Shown one piece after another: positions 51,591 through 60,566 of a stretch of 61,218 nt of DNA. This DNA is from Dactylosporangium sp. AC04546 (GTDB taxonomy: Bacteria; Actinomycetota; Actinomycetes; Mycobacteriales; Micromonosporaceae), in NCBI RefSeq assembly GCF_022095675.1, contig NZ_JAHYSG010000076.1:1-61218 (forward strand), read 5' to 3'. The stretch's first letter is position 1; the number at the start of each line of letters is the position of its first letter. The notes under the pieces were generated by a model. That model ran no database searches. It had not been told where the DNA came from and was given only the letters and a program-made list of their open reading frames with translations. The translations under genes were made by a program, and so were the position numbers.

Positions 51591-52814
51591 GTGGCCGAAG
51601 AGATCCTGTTCATCGAGACGAACCAGGCTGGCAACGGCGTGATGGCGATGCGTGCCGCACGTCGCCTGGGATACCGGTGTCACTTCGTGACGAACTCGCT
51701 CGAGGCCTACCGCGGTATGGCCGACCATCCGGCCGAAACGGCCGACGAGGTGTCCATCGTGGACACCTACGACATCACGAAGCTCCTGCAGTTCGGGTCG
51801 GGCCGCAAGGCGGCGGCCGTGATGGCCTTCGACGACTTCCGCGCCGTGCAGGCCGCCATCCTCGCGGATCACCTCGGGATCAAGTCCGGGCCCAGCTACC
51901 ACGCATTGATCAACGTGCGGTTCAAGGACCGGATGCGGGAGCGTCTGCGCGGCACGCGGCACCACGTGCGGTTCAGCAAGCACGCGCTGGACAGCGAGTT
52001 CGAGAACGACATCGGCTACCCGTGCGTCGTCAAGCCCGTCGACGGCAGCGGCAGCGTCGGGGTCCGCATCTGCGACGACGAGGCCGACTTCCTCGACGCG
52101 GTCGCGTATCTGCGGTCGCAGCGGAACAAGATTTCGATCGGTGCCTACCGGATCGACCATCTGGTCATCGAGGAGGTGGTCCCCGGCGACGAGTACAGCG
52201 CGGAGATGGTGTGGGACGTGGCCGGGTCCCGCTGGCACCTCGTCGGCGTGACCAAGACGTATCTCTCCCCGCTGCCGCATCGCGTCGAGCTCGGGCACCT
52301 GTTCCCGTACCCGCTCCCGCCGGCGATCGAGGAGCGGGTGACGCACGAGCTCCGCGACGTCCTCGAACTGCTCGGGCTGCGCGGAACGATCGTCCACCTC
52401 GAGTTCCGGTTGGACGGCGAGACGATCAAGGTGATCGAGATCAACGCCCGACCGGCGGGCGGCCGCATCGCCCAGCTCACCCGGGCCGCACGGGGCATCG
52501 ACCTGACCGAGTTGCAGGTCATGGCCCACGTCGGCCTGGCGGCCGAACGCCTCGGCGCCGGTGACTCCTCGGATCGCCTCGCCGGCGTCCGGTTCTTCGT
52601 TCCCGAGCGCCCCGGCGTGGTCAAGAGCATCACCATGCCGCCGGTCACCGATCCGCTCATCGTCGACACCGGCACCGTCCGGCTACCGGTGTCGCTGTCG
52701 ACGGTGAACGACAACGACGCACGCATCGCGTACGCGATCGCCACCGGATCCTCGGCACCTGAGGTCGAGGCGCGGCTCGCTCGGTATGTCGACATGATCC
52801 GTGACGAGCGATGA
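51591..52814 (+). CDS. ATP-grasp ligase 2
   Basis: 407 aa, GTG start. Pre-ATP domain FIETNQAGNGVMAMRAARRL; ATP-binding Lys in CVVKPVDGSGSVGVRICDDE; core VIEEVVPGDEYSAEMVWDVA; metal site IKVIEINARPAGGRIAQLTR (canonical E-x-N). This is the most typical of the three ligases and belongs to the carboxylate-amine ligase group. Its C-terminal region (FVPERPGVVKSITMPPV) is also typical. Overlaps ligase 3 by 4 bp. Confidence 0.85.
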   Translation: MAEEILFIETNQAGNGVMAMRAARRLGYRCHFVTNSLEAYRGMADHPAETADEVSIVDTYDITKLLQFGSGRKAAAVMAFDDFRAVQAAILADHLGIKSGPSYHALINVRFKDRMRERLRGTRHHVRFSKHALDSEFENDIGYPCVVKPVDGSGSVGVRICDDEADFLDAVAYLRSQRNKISIGAYRIDHLVIEEVVPGDEYSAEMVWDVAGSRWHLVGVTKTYLSPLPHRVELGHLFPYPLPPAIEERVTHELRDVLELLGLRGTIVHLEFRLDGETIKVIEINARPAGGRIAQLTRAARGIDLTELQVMAHVGLAAERLGAGDSSDRLAGVRFFVPERPGVVKSITMPPVTDPLIVDTGTVRLPVSLSTVNDNDARIAYAIATGSSAPEVEARLARYVDMIRDER

Positions 52815-54046
52815 CCGGCGCACCGACCCGGATCCTGCTCGTCGCGCCGACCGTCGAGCTGACCGACCGGGCGAGAGCACTGGGTGTCGAGACCTTCGTC
52901 GTCACGACGAAGCGCCGGGCCGGCCTGGAGCACATCGGCCATGCCCGGATGACGCTCGTTGTCGACGACCTGTCCGACGACCAGGTGCTGCCCGTCGTTG
53001 CCGCGGCGCATCGGCTCACACCGTTCTCCGCGTGCGTGTCCCTGACCGAGTACGGCCTGGAACCGGCGGCGGCGATCGCAGCGGCGCTGGGCATCCGGGG
53101 CGTCGACGTCGACGCCGTCCGGCGCACCCGGGACAAGGCGCTGATGCGTGAGGCACTGGCCCGTGCCGGCGTGTCCGAGGTAGCGGCCCAGGAGTGCGTC
53201 TCCGCGGACGAGGCGCACCGCTTCGCGCAGCGGCACGGATACCCCGTGATCGTCAAGCCGGTCGACGGCGTCGGCAGCGCGATGGTGCGGCGCGTCGACG
53301 GCCCCGACGACATGGCACGGGCCTTTCCGGACGCGGATGCCGCGCCGGCCCCGCGGTTCCTGGTCGAGCAGTACCTCACCGGCCCCGAGTACTCGGTCGA
53401 GTGCTTCACCGTCGACGGAGCGCACACGGTGCTGGCCGTGACGGAGAAGCACCTGATCGGCGGCGCGGAGCAGGCCGCATACGTCGAACTGGGCCACACG
53501 GTGCCGGCGCCCCTGGCGGAGCCCGACCGGGCCGCGATTGTCGCGCTGACCGTGGAGGCGCTCACCGTCCTGGGCGTCGACGGCGGCCCGAGCCACACGG
53601 AGGTCAAGCTGACGCCGTCCGGTCCCCGCATCATCGAGACCCACACCCGGGTCGGTGGCGACTACATTCCGGACCTCGTCCAGCGCGTCACCGGTGTGGA
53701 CCTGTACGAGCAGACGGTGCGCTGGGCCGCTGGGCTGCCCGTGTCACTCACCGCAACGCCCGACGGCGGCGCGGCGATCCGGTTCTTCACCCCGACACCC
53801 GGCGTCCTGACGTCAGTGCACGGCGCATCGCTGATCAGCAACCTTCCCGGGGTGGTACGCCATGAGCTGACCGTCCGGTCCGGCGACACGGTTCCACCCG
53901 TCCTGCGCTCGCTGGACCGATCCGGCTACGTGCTGGCAGTCGGGGAGGACGGCCGCGCCGCGATGGCGCTCTGCAAGCGCGCCGTCGGGCTGGTCCGCTT
54001 CGAGTCGGATCCGGCGGTCGTGGCTCGTCGCCCGCTCAACGCATGA
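52811..54046 (+). CDS. ATP-grasp ligase 3
   Basis: 411 aa. Pre-ATP domain ILLVAPTVELTDRARALGVE; ATP-binding Lys in PVIVKPVDGVGSAMVRRVDG; EQYLTGPEYSVECFTVDGAH; metal site GPRIIETHTRVGGDYIPDLV, where Asn is replaced by His (E-x-H). This form resembles L-amino-acid ligases of the BacD/carnosine synthase type. The C-terminal half ends IRFFTPTPGVLTSV, shared with ligase 1 and suggesting common descent. It overlaps the transporter gene by 4 bp. Confidence 0.85.
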   Translation: MTGAPTRILLVAPTVELTDRARALGVETFVVTTKRRAGLEHIGHARMTLVVDDLSDDQVLPVVAAAHRLTPFSACVSLTEYGLEPAAAIAAALGIRGVDVDAVRRTRDKALMREALARAGVSEVAAQECVSADEAHRFAQRHGYPVIVKPVDGVGSAMVRRVDGPDDMARAFPDADAAPAPRFLVEQYLTGPEYSVECFTVDGAHTVLAVTEKHLIGGAEQAAYVELGHTVPAPLAEPDRAAIVALTVEALTVLGVDGGPSHTEVKLTPSGPRIIETHTRVGGDYIPDLVQRVTGVDLYEQTVRWAAGLPVSLTATPDGGAAIRFFTPTPGVLTSVHGASLISNLPGVVRHELTVRSGDTVPPVLRSLDRSGYVLAVGEDGRAAMALCKRAVGLVRFESDPAVVARRPLNA

Positions 54047-55416
54047 TCGAGTCGACGAGCAGCGCGGCGACCGGCGGTACCACCGGGAAGTCCGGCGCAC
54101 CGTCCGCGCGGGAACCGGAGCCGCCGGTCCGGCTCGCGGCCCCGGTGAAGGGCCAGCGGCTGTGGGCGCGGGCGGCCGGCGCGCTGCCGGCGGGACGGGT
54201 CGGTCGGCGGCTCGTGCTGATGGCGCTCGTCGACTCGACCGGCACGGGCGTGTTCCTCGCCGTCTCCGCGATCTTTCTCAGCCGCTCCGTCGGCCTCTCG
54301 ATCAGCACCGTCACGCTCGGCCTGTCGCTCGGCGGAGCGGTCGCCCTGCTGACGGCCATCCCGGTCGGCGGTGTCGCCGACCGCTTCGGGCCGAAGCGAG
54401 TGCTCGTCGTCGTCAGCGTCTGGCGGGCGGTGTGCTACACGCTCTACGCGTTCGTCACCGGCCCGGTCAGCTTCATCGTCGTCGTATGCACCCTGGCCCT
54501 GGTCGACCGGACAGCGGCGCCGATCGTACAGGCGCTGGTCGGTCAGGTCGTGGCCGAGGACGATCGGGTTCGCACCATGGCCGTCATGCGGTCGTTGCGC
54601 AATGTCGGCTTCACCGTCGGAGCCATGCTGGGAGGCGCCGCGCTGGCGCTCGACACCCGCGCGGCCTACTCCTGCGCCCTCGTCCTCAACGGTGTGTCGT
54701 TCGCGGGGGTCGCCATCGTCGCGGCCAGGCTGCCCTGGGTGGCGGCGTCCGCCGGCAGCGCGATCAGGCGCACGGTCTCGTTCCGCGTGCTGAGGGATCG
54801 TCCGTACCTCGCCCTCGCGCTGCTCAACGCCGTCCTGACACTGCACATGCCGCTGCTGGCCATCGGGATGCCGCTGTGGATCGTGACCAACTCGAACGCC
54901 CCGAAGGCGGTCGTCGCTCCATTGCTCGCCGTCAACACGGTGCTGGCCGTCGTCCTGCAAGTTCGGGCGAGCCGTGGATCGGAGCACCCTGCCGGGGCGG
55001 CCGTCCACTTGCGCCGCGCCGGCATCTCGCTCGCGGTGTGCTGCGGGCTCCTCGCGCTGCTCCCACGGTTGTCCGCCGCACAGGCCGTCGGGCTGCTCGT
55101 GCTGTGCATCCTGGCGCACACCGCCGGCGAGTTGTACCAGTCCTCGGGCGGATGGGGGCTCTCCTTCCAACTGGCGAAGGAGGGGCAGCACGGCGCCTAC
55201 CTGTCGGTCTTCTGGCTCGGCGTCAGTCTCCAGCAGATCGGCGCTCCCATCCTCATGGACGTCGTCATCGCTCGTGGCCCGGCCGCGTGGGTCGCGCTCG
55301 GCGCGGTCATCGCTGTCACCGGCCTCGCGGTTCCGGCGGTGACCCGCTGGGCTGTCGCCACACGGGCGCGCGAGGCAGTGGCACGCGGCGAGCACGCCGG
55401 CGCCGGTGACCCGTAG
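54043..55416 (+). CDS. MFS exporter
   Basis: 457 aa with about 12 membrane segments. Motif A-like VGGVADRFGPKRVLVVVSVW lies in the loop after segment 2. The first 50 residues are hydrophilic and Pro-rich. Last gene of the operon and a likely exporter of the product, providing self-protection. It resembles drug-efflux-type MFS proteins; substrate not identifiable. Confidence 0.88.
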   Translation: MIESTSSAATGGTTGKSGAPSAREPEPPVRLAAPVKGQRLWARAAGALPAGRVGRRLVLMALVDSTGTGVFLAVSAIFLSRSVGLSISTVTLGLSLGGAVALLTAIPVGGVADRFGPKRVLVVVSVWRAVCYTLYAFVTGPVSFIVVVCTLALVDRTAAPIVQALVGQVVAEDDRVRTMAVMRSLRNVGFTVGAMLGGAALALDTRAAYSCALVLNGVSFAGVAIVAARLPWVAASAGSAIRRTVSFRVLRDRPYLALALLNAVLTLHMPLLAIGMPLWIVTNSNAPKAVVAPLLAVNTVLAVVLQVRASRGSEHPAGAAVHLRRAGISLAVCCGLLALLPRLSAAQAVGLLVLCILAHTAGELYQSSGGWGLSFQLAKEGQHGAYLSVFWLGVSLQQIGAPILMDVVIARGPAAWVALGAVIAVTGLAVPAVTRWAVATRAREAVARGEHAGAGDP

Positions 55417-56025
55417 CCCGGCCGACCGGCCGGTCCGGTACTCCGCGCCCGTGCGCCGCCCACCGCTTCCCGCGGACGGCCCGGACCTGGACCGGCTCGG
55501 CGAGGACCCGCCGCAGTGTGCGGTGCGGGTCGCCATCGACGAACGGACGTTACTCTCGGTAATCCTCAGTATGGTCGGTGGGCCGTCGCGCCGGTTGGCA
55601 CCCGTAGGTGTTGTTGCATCCGTGTCACCGTGCGGCGGTCATGGCCGCTGGGGTTGTCACGCTCACCTCACCCGGTGCCTTGACCACGATCCAGACGCTC
55701 TGCCGCATGGTCCCAGCCGGCAGCGCGACCGGCGGAGTCACCCGGCACACCAGCGGATCGAAGCCGGCGCCCTGGCCTGGGGCATCGGCGCCGACCTGAC
55801 TCGAAACGCCGGACGCCGCTGAAGGTGGTGTCCACGCCGTGCGCAGGGCGTGGATGTGGATGAGTAGTCCGCAAAGTGCAGCCGACGGAGTCGGTGTATT
55901 CCACTAGATTTACGAAATAGGAGAGCTAGCACCACGGTGTCCGAAGATGATCGCCGCCGGGCCTGTCGTGGGTGGCGAATGCGATCTTCCACGTGGGGTG
56001 ACAGGTGCGGCAGGGGTGACTGTCG
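55417..56025. other. Intergenic region after the salvage/ligase operon
   Basis: 609 bp with no convincing gene, RNA or repeat. Short frames on both strands give Pro/Arg-rich nonsense. It must contain the operon terminator and the promoter of the sensor kinase gene, neither clearly recognised. Confidence 0.4.
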
Positions 56026-57858
56026 ATGCGGTCATGGTTGCTGAAGTTGATGTCGCGGCCGACGCCGCCGCCGTTCCCGCTGGGGCTCTTGGTGGCCGCC
56101 GGATTCATCGTTGCAGAGACCCTGGTGTTGTTTCCGCTTCCTGCTGCCGCGCAGCAGGAAGCCAGTGGGGTCGTGTACCTGATCGGCGTTCTCGTGGTCT
56201 CGGCCGTGTGGGGCGCCCGGCTCGGTGTGCTGACCTCGCTGGCCAGTGCCGTCGCCTATAACTACATCCACGTGCCGCCCTTTGCGGCGTTGCGTCCGCC
56301 CGGCGGTCGGGACGTGCAGGACCTGGCGATCTTCACCATTGCCGCGTTGTTGGTCAGCGGGCTCGCCAACCTTGCCCGGCTACACGCTCGTGAGGCGACT
56401 GAACGCCGTCGGGAAGCCGATCTCTCCGCCGAGTTGGCCCGGCTGGTGCTCGGTTCCGGCGATCTGCGTTCTGCGCTGCGCACGGCCGATGGGCGCGCCG
56501 CGCATGCGCTCGACTTGCCGTTCGTCTCGATCGAGCTTGGGACGGTCGCCGCGGACGAGCACAGGGCCGTGTTCCCGCTGCGTGACGGTACGACGGTGCT
56601 GGGTACCTTCGTTGTCCCCGCCGACCTGCCTGCCCGGACTTCGGATCGCCTTCGGCAGCGGGTGGTCCCGGCGCTGGAATCGTTGCTCCGCACGGCACGC
56701 GAGCGGGAGCAGATCATCCAGTCATTGAAGGCGAGTCGTCGAAGAGCCACCCGGCTCGCAGCAGAGCAGGCCGCGTTGCGGCGGGTAGCCACGTTGGTCG
56801 CACGTGGGGCCTCGCCGGCCGAAGTGTTCGAGGCGGTGACCGAGGAACTTGGGGTGGTTCTCGGAGGCTATCCCGCGGCGCTGCTCCGTTATGAAACGGA
56901 CGGTACGGCCACCAGGGTCGCGGGGCGCGACGTCCTGCGGGGCAGGAGGTCGTTCCCGGTCGTCGGTGACAGCCTGCTCGTCATGGTGCGTCGCACCGGC
57001 CAGGCGGCCCGGATAGACAAGTACGAGACCGCCGAAGGTCCCAACGCCGACCTGGCACGTAGTGTCGGCATCCGCTCGGGGATCGGCGTTCCGGTCGTAG
57101 TCGAACGCCGCATCTGGGGCGTGGCCGTGGTCATGTCCACACAACGTGCGCCTCTGCCGGCCGACGCCGAGACACGCATGGCCGACTTCACCGGCCTCGT
57201 CGCGACCGCCATCTCCAACGCCGAGAGCCATGCGCAACTCACCGCTTCCCGTGCCCGCATCGTCGCGACCGGCGACGACGCCCGGCGCCGGATCGAACGC
57301 GACCTCCACGATGGCGCGCAACAACAGCTCGTCGCGCTGTGCCTCCAGCTGCGCATGCTCGAATCCTCGATACCGGCTGGGCTCGGTGCCGTCAGGGAGC
57401 AGGCGTCACAGGCGGCGAACGGCGCGACGCGCATCTTCGAAGATCTGCGGGAAATCGCCCGGGGAATCCACCCGGCGATCCTCTCCGAAGGAGGGCTCGG
57501 CTCAGCCGTCAGGACACTCGCCCGCCGCAGCCCGACACCGGTCGACCTCACCCTTGACATCAACCAACGCCTGCCCGAGCCGGTCGAGGTCGGCACGTAC
57601 TACGTCGTATCGGAAGCGCTCACGAACGCCGCCAAATACGCGCAGGCCTCGGTGGTGCGCGTCGAGATCGAGGCGAGGGACGCGATCCTCCGGCTCTCGG
57701 TCCGCGATGACGGCGTCGGCGGAGCCGATACCAGCCGGGGCTCCGGCCTGATCGGACTGCGGGACCGCGTCGAGGCGCTCGGCGGTCAGTTGGAGGTCGA
57801 AAGCCCACCTGGAAGCGGGACGACGCTGCTCATGCAGATCCCGATCGACGACATCTGA
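56026..57858 (+). CDS. Sensor histidine kinase with DUF4118 and GAF domains
   Basis: 610 aa. Three to four N-terminal membrane segments of the DUF4118/KdpD type (LGLLVAAGFIVAETLVLFPL, AVAYNYIHVPPFAALRPPGG) lead a coiled-coil stretch (RRREADLSAELARLV), a GAF domain (about residues 260-405: LRRVATLVARGASPAEVFEA), then the HisKA_3 dimerisation domain with the phospho-His in RRRIERDLHDGAQQQLVALC. The ATPase has N-box YYVVSEALTNAAKYAQA and GLIGLRDRVEALGG. This is a NarL/LuxR-pathway type kinase, but no response regulator gene is adjacent, so it is an orphan in this window. The start is GTG or ATG near 56026; an upstream GTG is possible. Confidence 0.85.
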   Translation: MRSWLLKLMSRPTPPPFPLGLLVAAGFIVAETLVLFPLPAAAQQEASGVVYLIGVLVVSAVWGARLGVLTSLASAVAYNYIHVPPFAALRPPGGRDVQDLAIFTIAALLVSGLANLARLHAREATERRREADLSAELARLVLGSGDLRSALRTADGRAAHALDLPFVSIELGTVAADEHRAVFPLRDGTTVLGTFVVPADLPARTSDRLRQRVVPALESLLRTAREREQIIQSLKASRRRATRLAAEQAALRRVATLVARGASPAEVFEAVTEELGVVLGGYPAALLRYETDGTATRVAGRDVLRGRRSFPVVGDSLLVMVRRTGQAARIDKYETAEGPNADLARSVGIRSGIGVPVVVERRIWGVAVVMSTQRAPLPADAETRMADFTGLVATAISNAESHAQLTASRARIVATGDDARRRIERDLHDGAQQQLVALCLQLRMLESSIPAGLGAVREQASQAANGATRIFEDLREIARGIHPAILSEGGLGSAVRTLARRSPTPVDLTLDINQRLPEPVEVGTYYVVSEALTNAAKYAQASVVRVEIEARDAILRLSVRDDGVGGADTSRGSGLIGLRDRVEALGGQLEVESPPGSGTTLLMQIPIDDI

Positions 57859-58302
57859 GGGAAGCGCGGCCCGCTCTCTGGAAGCAGCTCACGCCACTCC
57901 TTCGCGCTGAGCCCGCGGCACAGTGACGTGCCGAGCGCGGTGACGTGCAGCGGATCTGATCGGATGCAGGCTGGCGAGGTGCCACATGCAGCCCAGGGTG
58001 ACACTACCGACAGTGACTTCCGTCGCCGCGTCCAGATTCGGGCAAACGGCCATCCAATGCTGCGCCTCGGCTGTACCCAAACGCGCCATGTGGACGGCTG
58101 CCGGACGGAGAGAGCGCAGAATGCCTGGCCCCGAGCCGTCGCAACAGTCACAACAAGGCCCCGGTTCCTCGCCTCAAGCGCCTGGACGAGAACGGTCGGA
58201 GGGCGCTGGTTTGGGCTACCTGCGTGGCACGGTCCACTACGGGCTGTTAGCGTCGTGCTCTGCGGGTTGATCCAGCGGGGAGGCTGAGGCTCGGGAGGGC
58301 GT
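57859..58302. other. Intergenic region
   Basis: 444 bp with no clear gene. A minus-strand frame at 57889-58089 (MARLGTAEAQHWMAVCPNLD...) has unusually low Arg/Pro bias for a non-coding frame and might be a remnant, but it matches nothing I know. Confidence 0.3.
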
Positions 58303-58962
58303 GTGGCGGAGCTTTCGGTACAGAATCCGGAGGACCGGAGCTGGCGAGAGCGCTGGGTGCCGGTGGAGCGCAGGATGCTGGGCCTGGACCGGCGGACGTT
58401 ACTGCCAGCCGGGTTGGTGACGCTGCTCGTGGTGGTTGCGGTATGGCTGCTGCCGGCTGTCGATGATGCGATCGCGGTCGACAATCCTGTGCGGGCCGGC
58501 GATGTGGTGCAGGTCGGTGCGGATGTTCAGTTCGTGCCGGTGGCCGGCGCGAACCTGGTGAAGGGGTTGCGGCAGGAAACTGCGGACGCTGGCAGGTTGT
58601 ATCCGGGCCGGGCGACGGTGACGTATGCGGGGGCCACGTTCACGGTGATCGCCGACCGGTATGACGGGTCACCGGCGCAGTTGCTCGAGCAGATCCGCAA
58701 GACCAACGAGGGGCTGCGCGACAACGATGGCCTGCGGGTGAGCGGCGATCCGGTCACGCTCACGAATGTGACAGGTCAGCGAGGAGTCGTGGCGCGTTTC
58801 GACGGGACGAGCGCGAAGGGTCTGGTGGCCGCGTTCGTCTTCGCCGGCACTGGTGTGGAGATCGTTGTGCTGGGCCCCGGGACCGTGAATGACAGTGCTG
58901 CGCCTGCACTGGCGGACATGATCCGTTCTGTTCGGCCGGTCCAGACGGGAGGCGGGTCATGA
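58303..58962 (+). CDS. Single-pass membrane protein coupled to PrsW
   Basis: 219 aa, GTG start with GGGAGG upstream. A cytosolic stretch is followed by one membrane segment at about residues 34-52 (LLPAGLVTLLVVVAVWLLPA) and an extracytoplasmic beta-rich domain (VQFVPVAGANLVKGL, RATVTYAGATFTVIADRYDG). No family recognised. It overlaps the following PrsW-type gene by 4 bp, so it is probably its partner or substrate. Confidence 0.7.
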   Translation: MAELSVQNPEDRSWRERWVPVERRMLGLDRRTLLPAGLVTLLVVVAVWLLPAVDDAIAVDNPVRAGDVVQVGADVQFVPVAGANLVKGLRQETADAGRLYPGRATVTYAGATFTVIADRYDGSPAQLLEQIRKTNEGLRDNDGLRVSGDPVTLTNVTGQRGVVARFDGTSAKGLVAAFVFAGTGVEIVVLGPGTVNDSAAPALADMIRSVRPVQTGGGS

Positions 58963-60149
58963 CCGCGACATCTGCCGGAGAGACCAGCGCTGCGCTGGCC
59001 GCGCGGGAGGCCGCGATCGAGCGCACCGGGTGGGGTAGCGGGTTCAGTCTGTGGCAGCCGCGCAACGCCTGCTTCTGGGTGTACCTGGGTGTTGTCGGTT
59101 ACGGCTTCTGGTATGCGTTCGGCCTGGTGAATTCGCAGGTGCGGGTCTACGGGCCGGCGCTGGCGGCCAGCGCGCTGATTTTCGCCGTATATGGCCTGCT
59201 GTTCTGGTGGTTCACCGCCCGCATCGATCGGTATTCCCGCCAGCCGCTCGGGCTGGTGATCGCCGCGTTCGTGTGGGGAGGGTTCGGCGCGACGTGGACG
59301 ATCGCGCTGTCCGGGAACACCAGCCTGATGAGCCTGTACCAGAAGCTGTTCGGGCAGGACTTCGTCCTCGACTGGGGTGCGGGGCTGTCCGCGCCGTTCT
59401 TCGAGGAGCTCGGGAAGGGCGCCGGGGTGCTGCTGCTGCTGTTCCTGGCCCCGCGGGTGGTCCGAACAGCCTACGACGGGTTCATTCTCGGGGCGTTTGT
59501 CGGACTCGGCTTCGAGATCGTCGAAGACATCCTCTATGCCCTGCAGTCCGCACCGGATGAGTTCGGTTCGCATCAGCTTGCGACCAGCCTGCACACCGTG
59601 GTTTTGCGGCTGCTGACCGGTTTCTCGTCGCACATTCTCTACAGCGCGGTCTTCTGCGCGGGCCTGCTCTACCTGGTTGGCACCGCCGGGCAGCGCCGGC
59701 GTCCCGGGCTGGGCCTGACGTTGATGCTGACCGCGATGGTCATGCACCTGCTGTGGGACTCCACCGTGGTCCTCAGTGGCGGCAACGGGGTGATCGTCAT
59801 CGCGCTGATCGTGGGTATCACCCTGGCCGCGTTCGCCGTCGTCATCACGGTGTTCCGGCTGGCTGTACGCCCGGAACGCGAAGCGATGCGCGCGGTCATG
59901 GCGCCCGAGGCCGAAGCCGGGGCGCTCACCTCCGAAGAGCTCGACGCCCTTGCTGGTGGCTGGAAGGAACGCCGACGCTACCGCGCCGCAGGCGGTATCG
60001 GTGACCGGCGGCGGCGCCGTCACCGGCTGGAGGCCGCGCACGACCTGGCCGACGAGATCGCCGCAGCCGGCGGTCATGACACCGGCCGGGTCCAGTTCGT
60101 CCGTAGCGAACTCGCCCGGCTGGCACAGGCAAGTCAAGGACGTCCCTGA
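58959..60149 (+). CDS. PrsW-family intramembrane metalloprotease
   Basis: 396 aa with about nine membrane segments. The catalytic motifs are present: PFFEELGKGAGVLLLLFLAP (E-E-x-x-K), LGAFVGLGFEIVEDILYALQ (E), the His of LTGFSSHILYSAVFCAGLLY, and HLLWDSTVVLSGG. The family includes PrsW, which cleaves anti-sigma factors in Bacillus. The hydrophilic tail (EAGALTSEELDALAGGWKER) is cytosolic. Target unknown; the preceding single-pass protein is a candidate partner. Confidence 0.85.
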   Translation: MTATSAGETSAALAAREAAIERTGWGSGFSLWQPRNACFWVYLGVVGYGFWYAFGLVNSQVRVYGPALAASALIFAVYGLLFWWFTARIDRYSRQPLGLVIAAFVWGGFGATWTIALSGNTSLMSLYQKLFGQDFVLDWGAGLSAPFFEELGKGAGVLLLLFLAPRVVRTAYDGFILGAFVGLGFEIVEDILYALQSAPDEFGSHQLATSLHTVVLRLLTGFSSHILYSAVFCAGLLYLVGTAGQRRRPGLGLTLMLTAMVMHLLWDSTVVLSGGNGVIVIALIVGITLAAFAVVITVFRLAVRPEREAMRAVMAPEAEAGALTSEELDALAGGWKERRRYRAAGGIGDRRRRRHRLEAAHDLADEIAAAGGHDTGRVQFVRSELARLAQASQGRP

Positions 60150-60212
60150 CACGCCAGCCGATGGCGCATGGGGCGCATCGATGGCCGCGCTGGCACCCGG
60201 TTCGTACCGGAA

Positions 60213-60252
60213 TGTACACATCGTTTGTCGCCGTCGCCGAACGATGTGTACA
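60213..60252. promoter_or_regulatory. Perfect 13-bp inverted repeat
   Basis: Arms TGTACACATCGTT (60213-60225) and AACGATGTGTACA (60240-60252) are exact complements with a 14-nt spacer. It lies 64 bp after the PrsW-type stop. It may form an mRNA hairpin (terminator) or an operator; the AT content of the arms differs sharply from the surroundings. The rest of 60150-60566 holds no recognised gene. Confidence 0.5.
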
Positions 60253-60475
60253 CCACGCTGGTACTCGCGAGCCGTTCACCGTTGCGGGCGCCGCTGCCGC
60301 CCGTGGCGGACGCCGCGCATGTCGACGGCTACCACCGGAACCCCTTCGACCGAACCTGCATCTTCCAGCGGCTGAATAAACAAAAGATCACCTGCGGATA
60401 CGCCGCTATCACTCGGACGACCGCCCGCCGTGCGTGGCACGGTTGGCGGGTCGTGTCAGCTTGGCGAACTGCCGC

Positions 60476-60503
60476 TTGCATCCGGCTACATCGCGTCTAC
60501 TAT
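60476..60503 (+). promoter_or_regulatory. Candidate sigma-70-type promoter
   Basis: TTGCAT (60476-60481) and TACTAT (60498-60503) with a 16-bp spacer, close to the housekeeping consensus, 64 bp before the TTG start of the small secreted protein gene. Confidence 0.45.
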
Positions 60504-60566
60504 GCGCCGTAGGAGTACGTTAGGCGGCGGAGGCCGCAAGATGCGGCGGCGGGGGTGTGAGCGGTC

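Noticed and set aside
57889..58089. Minus-strand 66-codon frame
   Set aside because: Composition is plausible but there is no ribosome site, no known match and no neighbour support.
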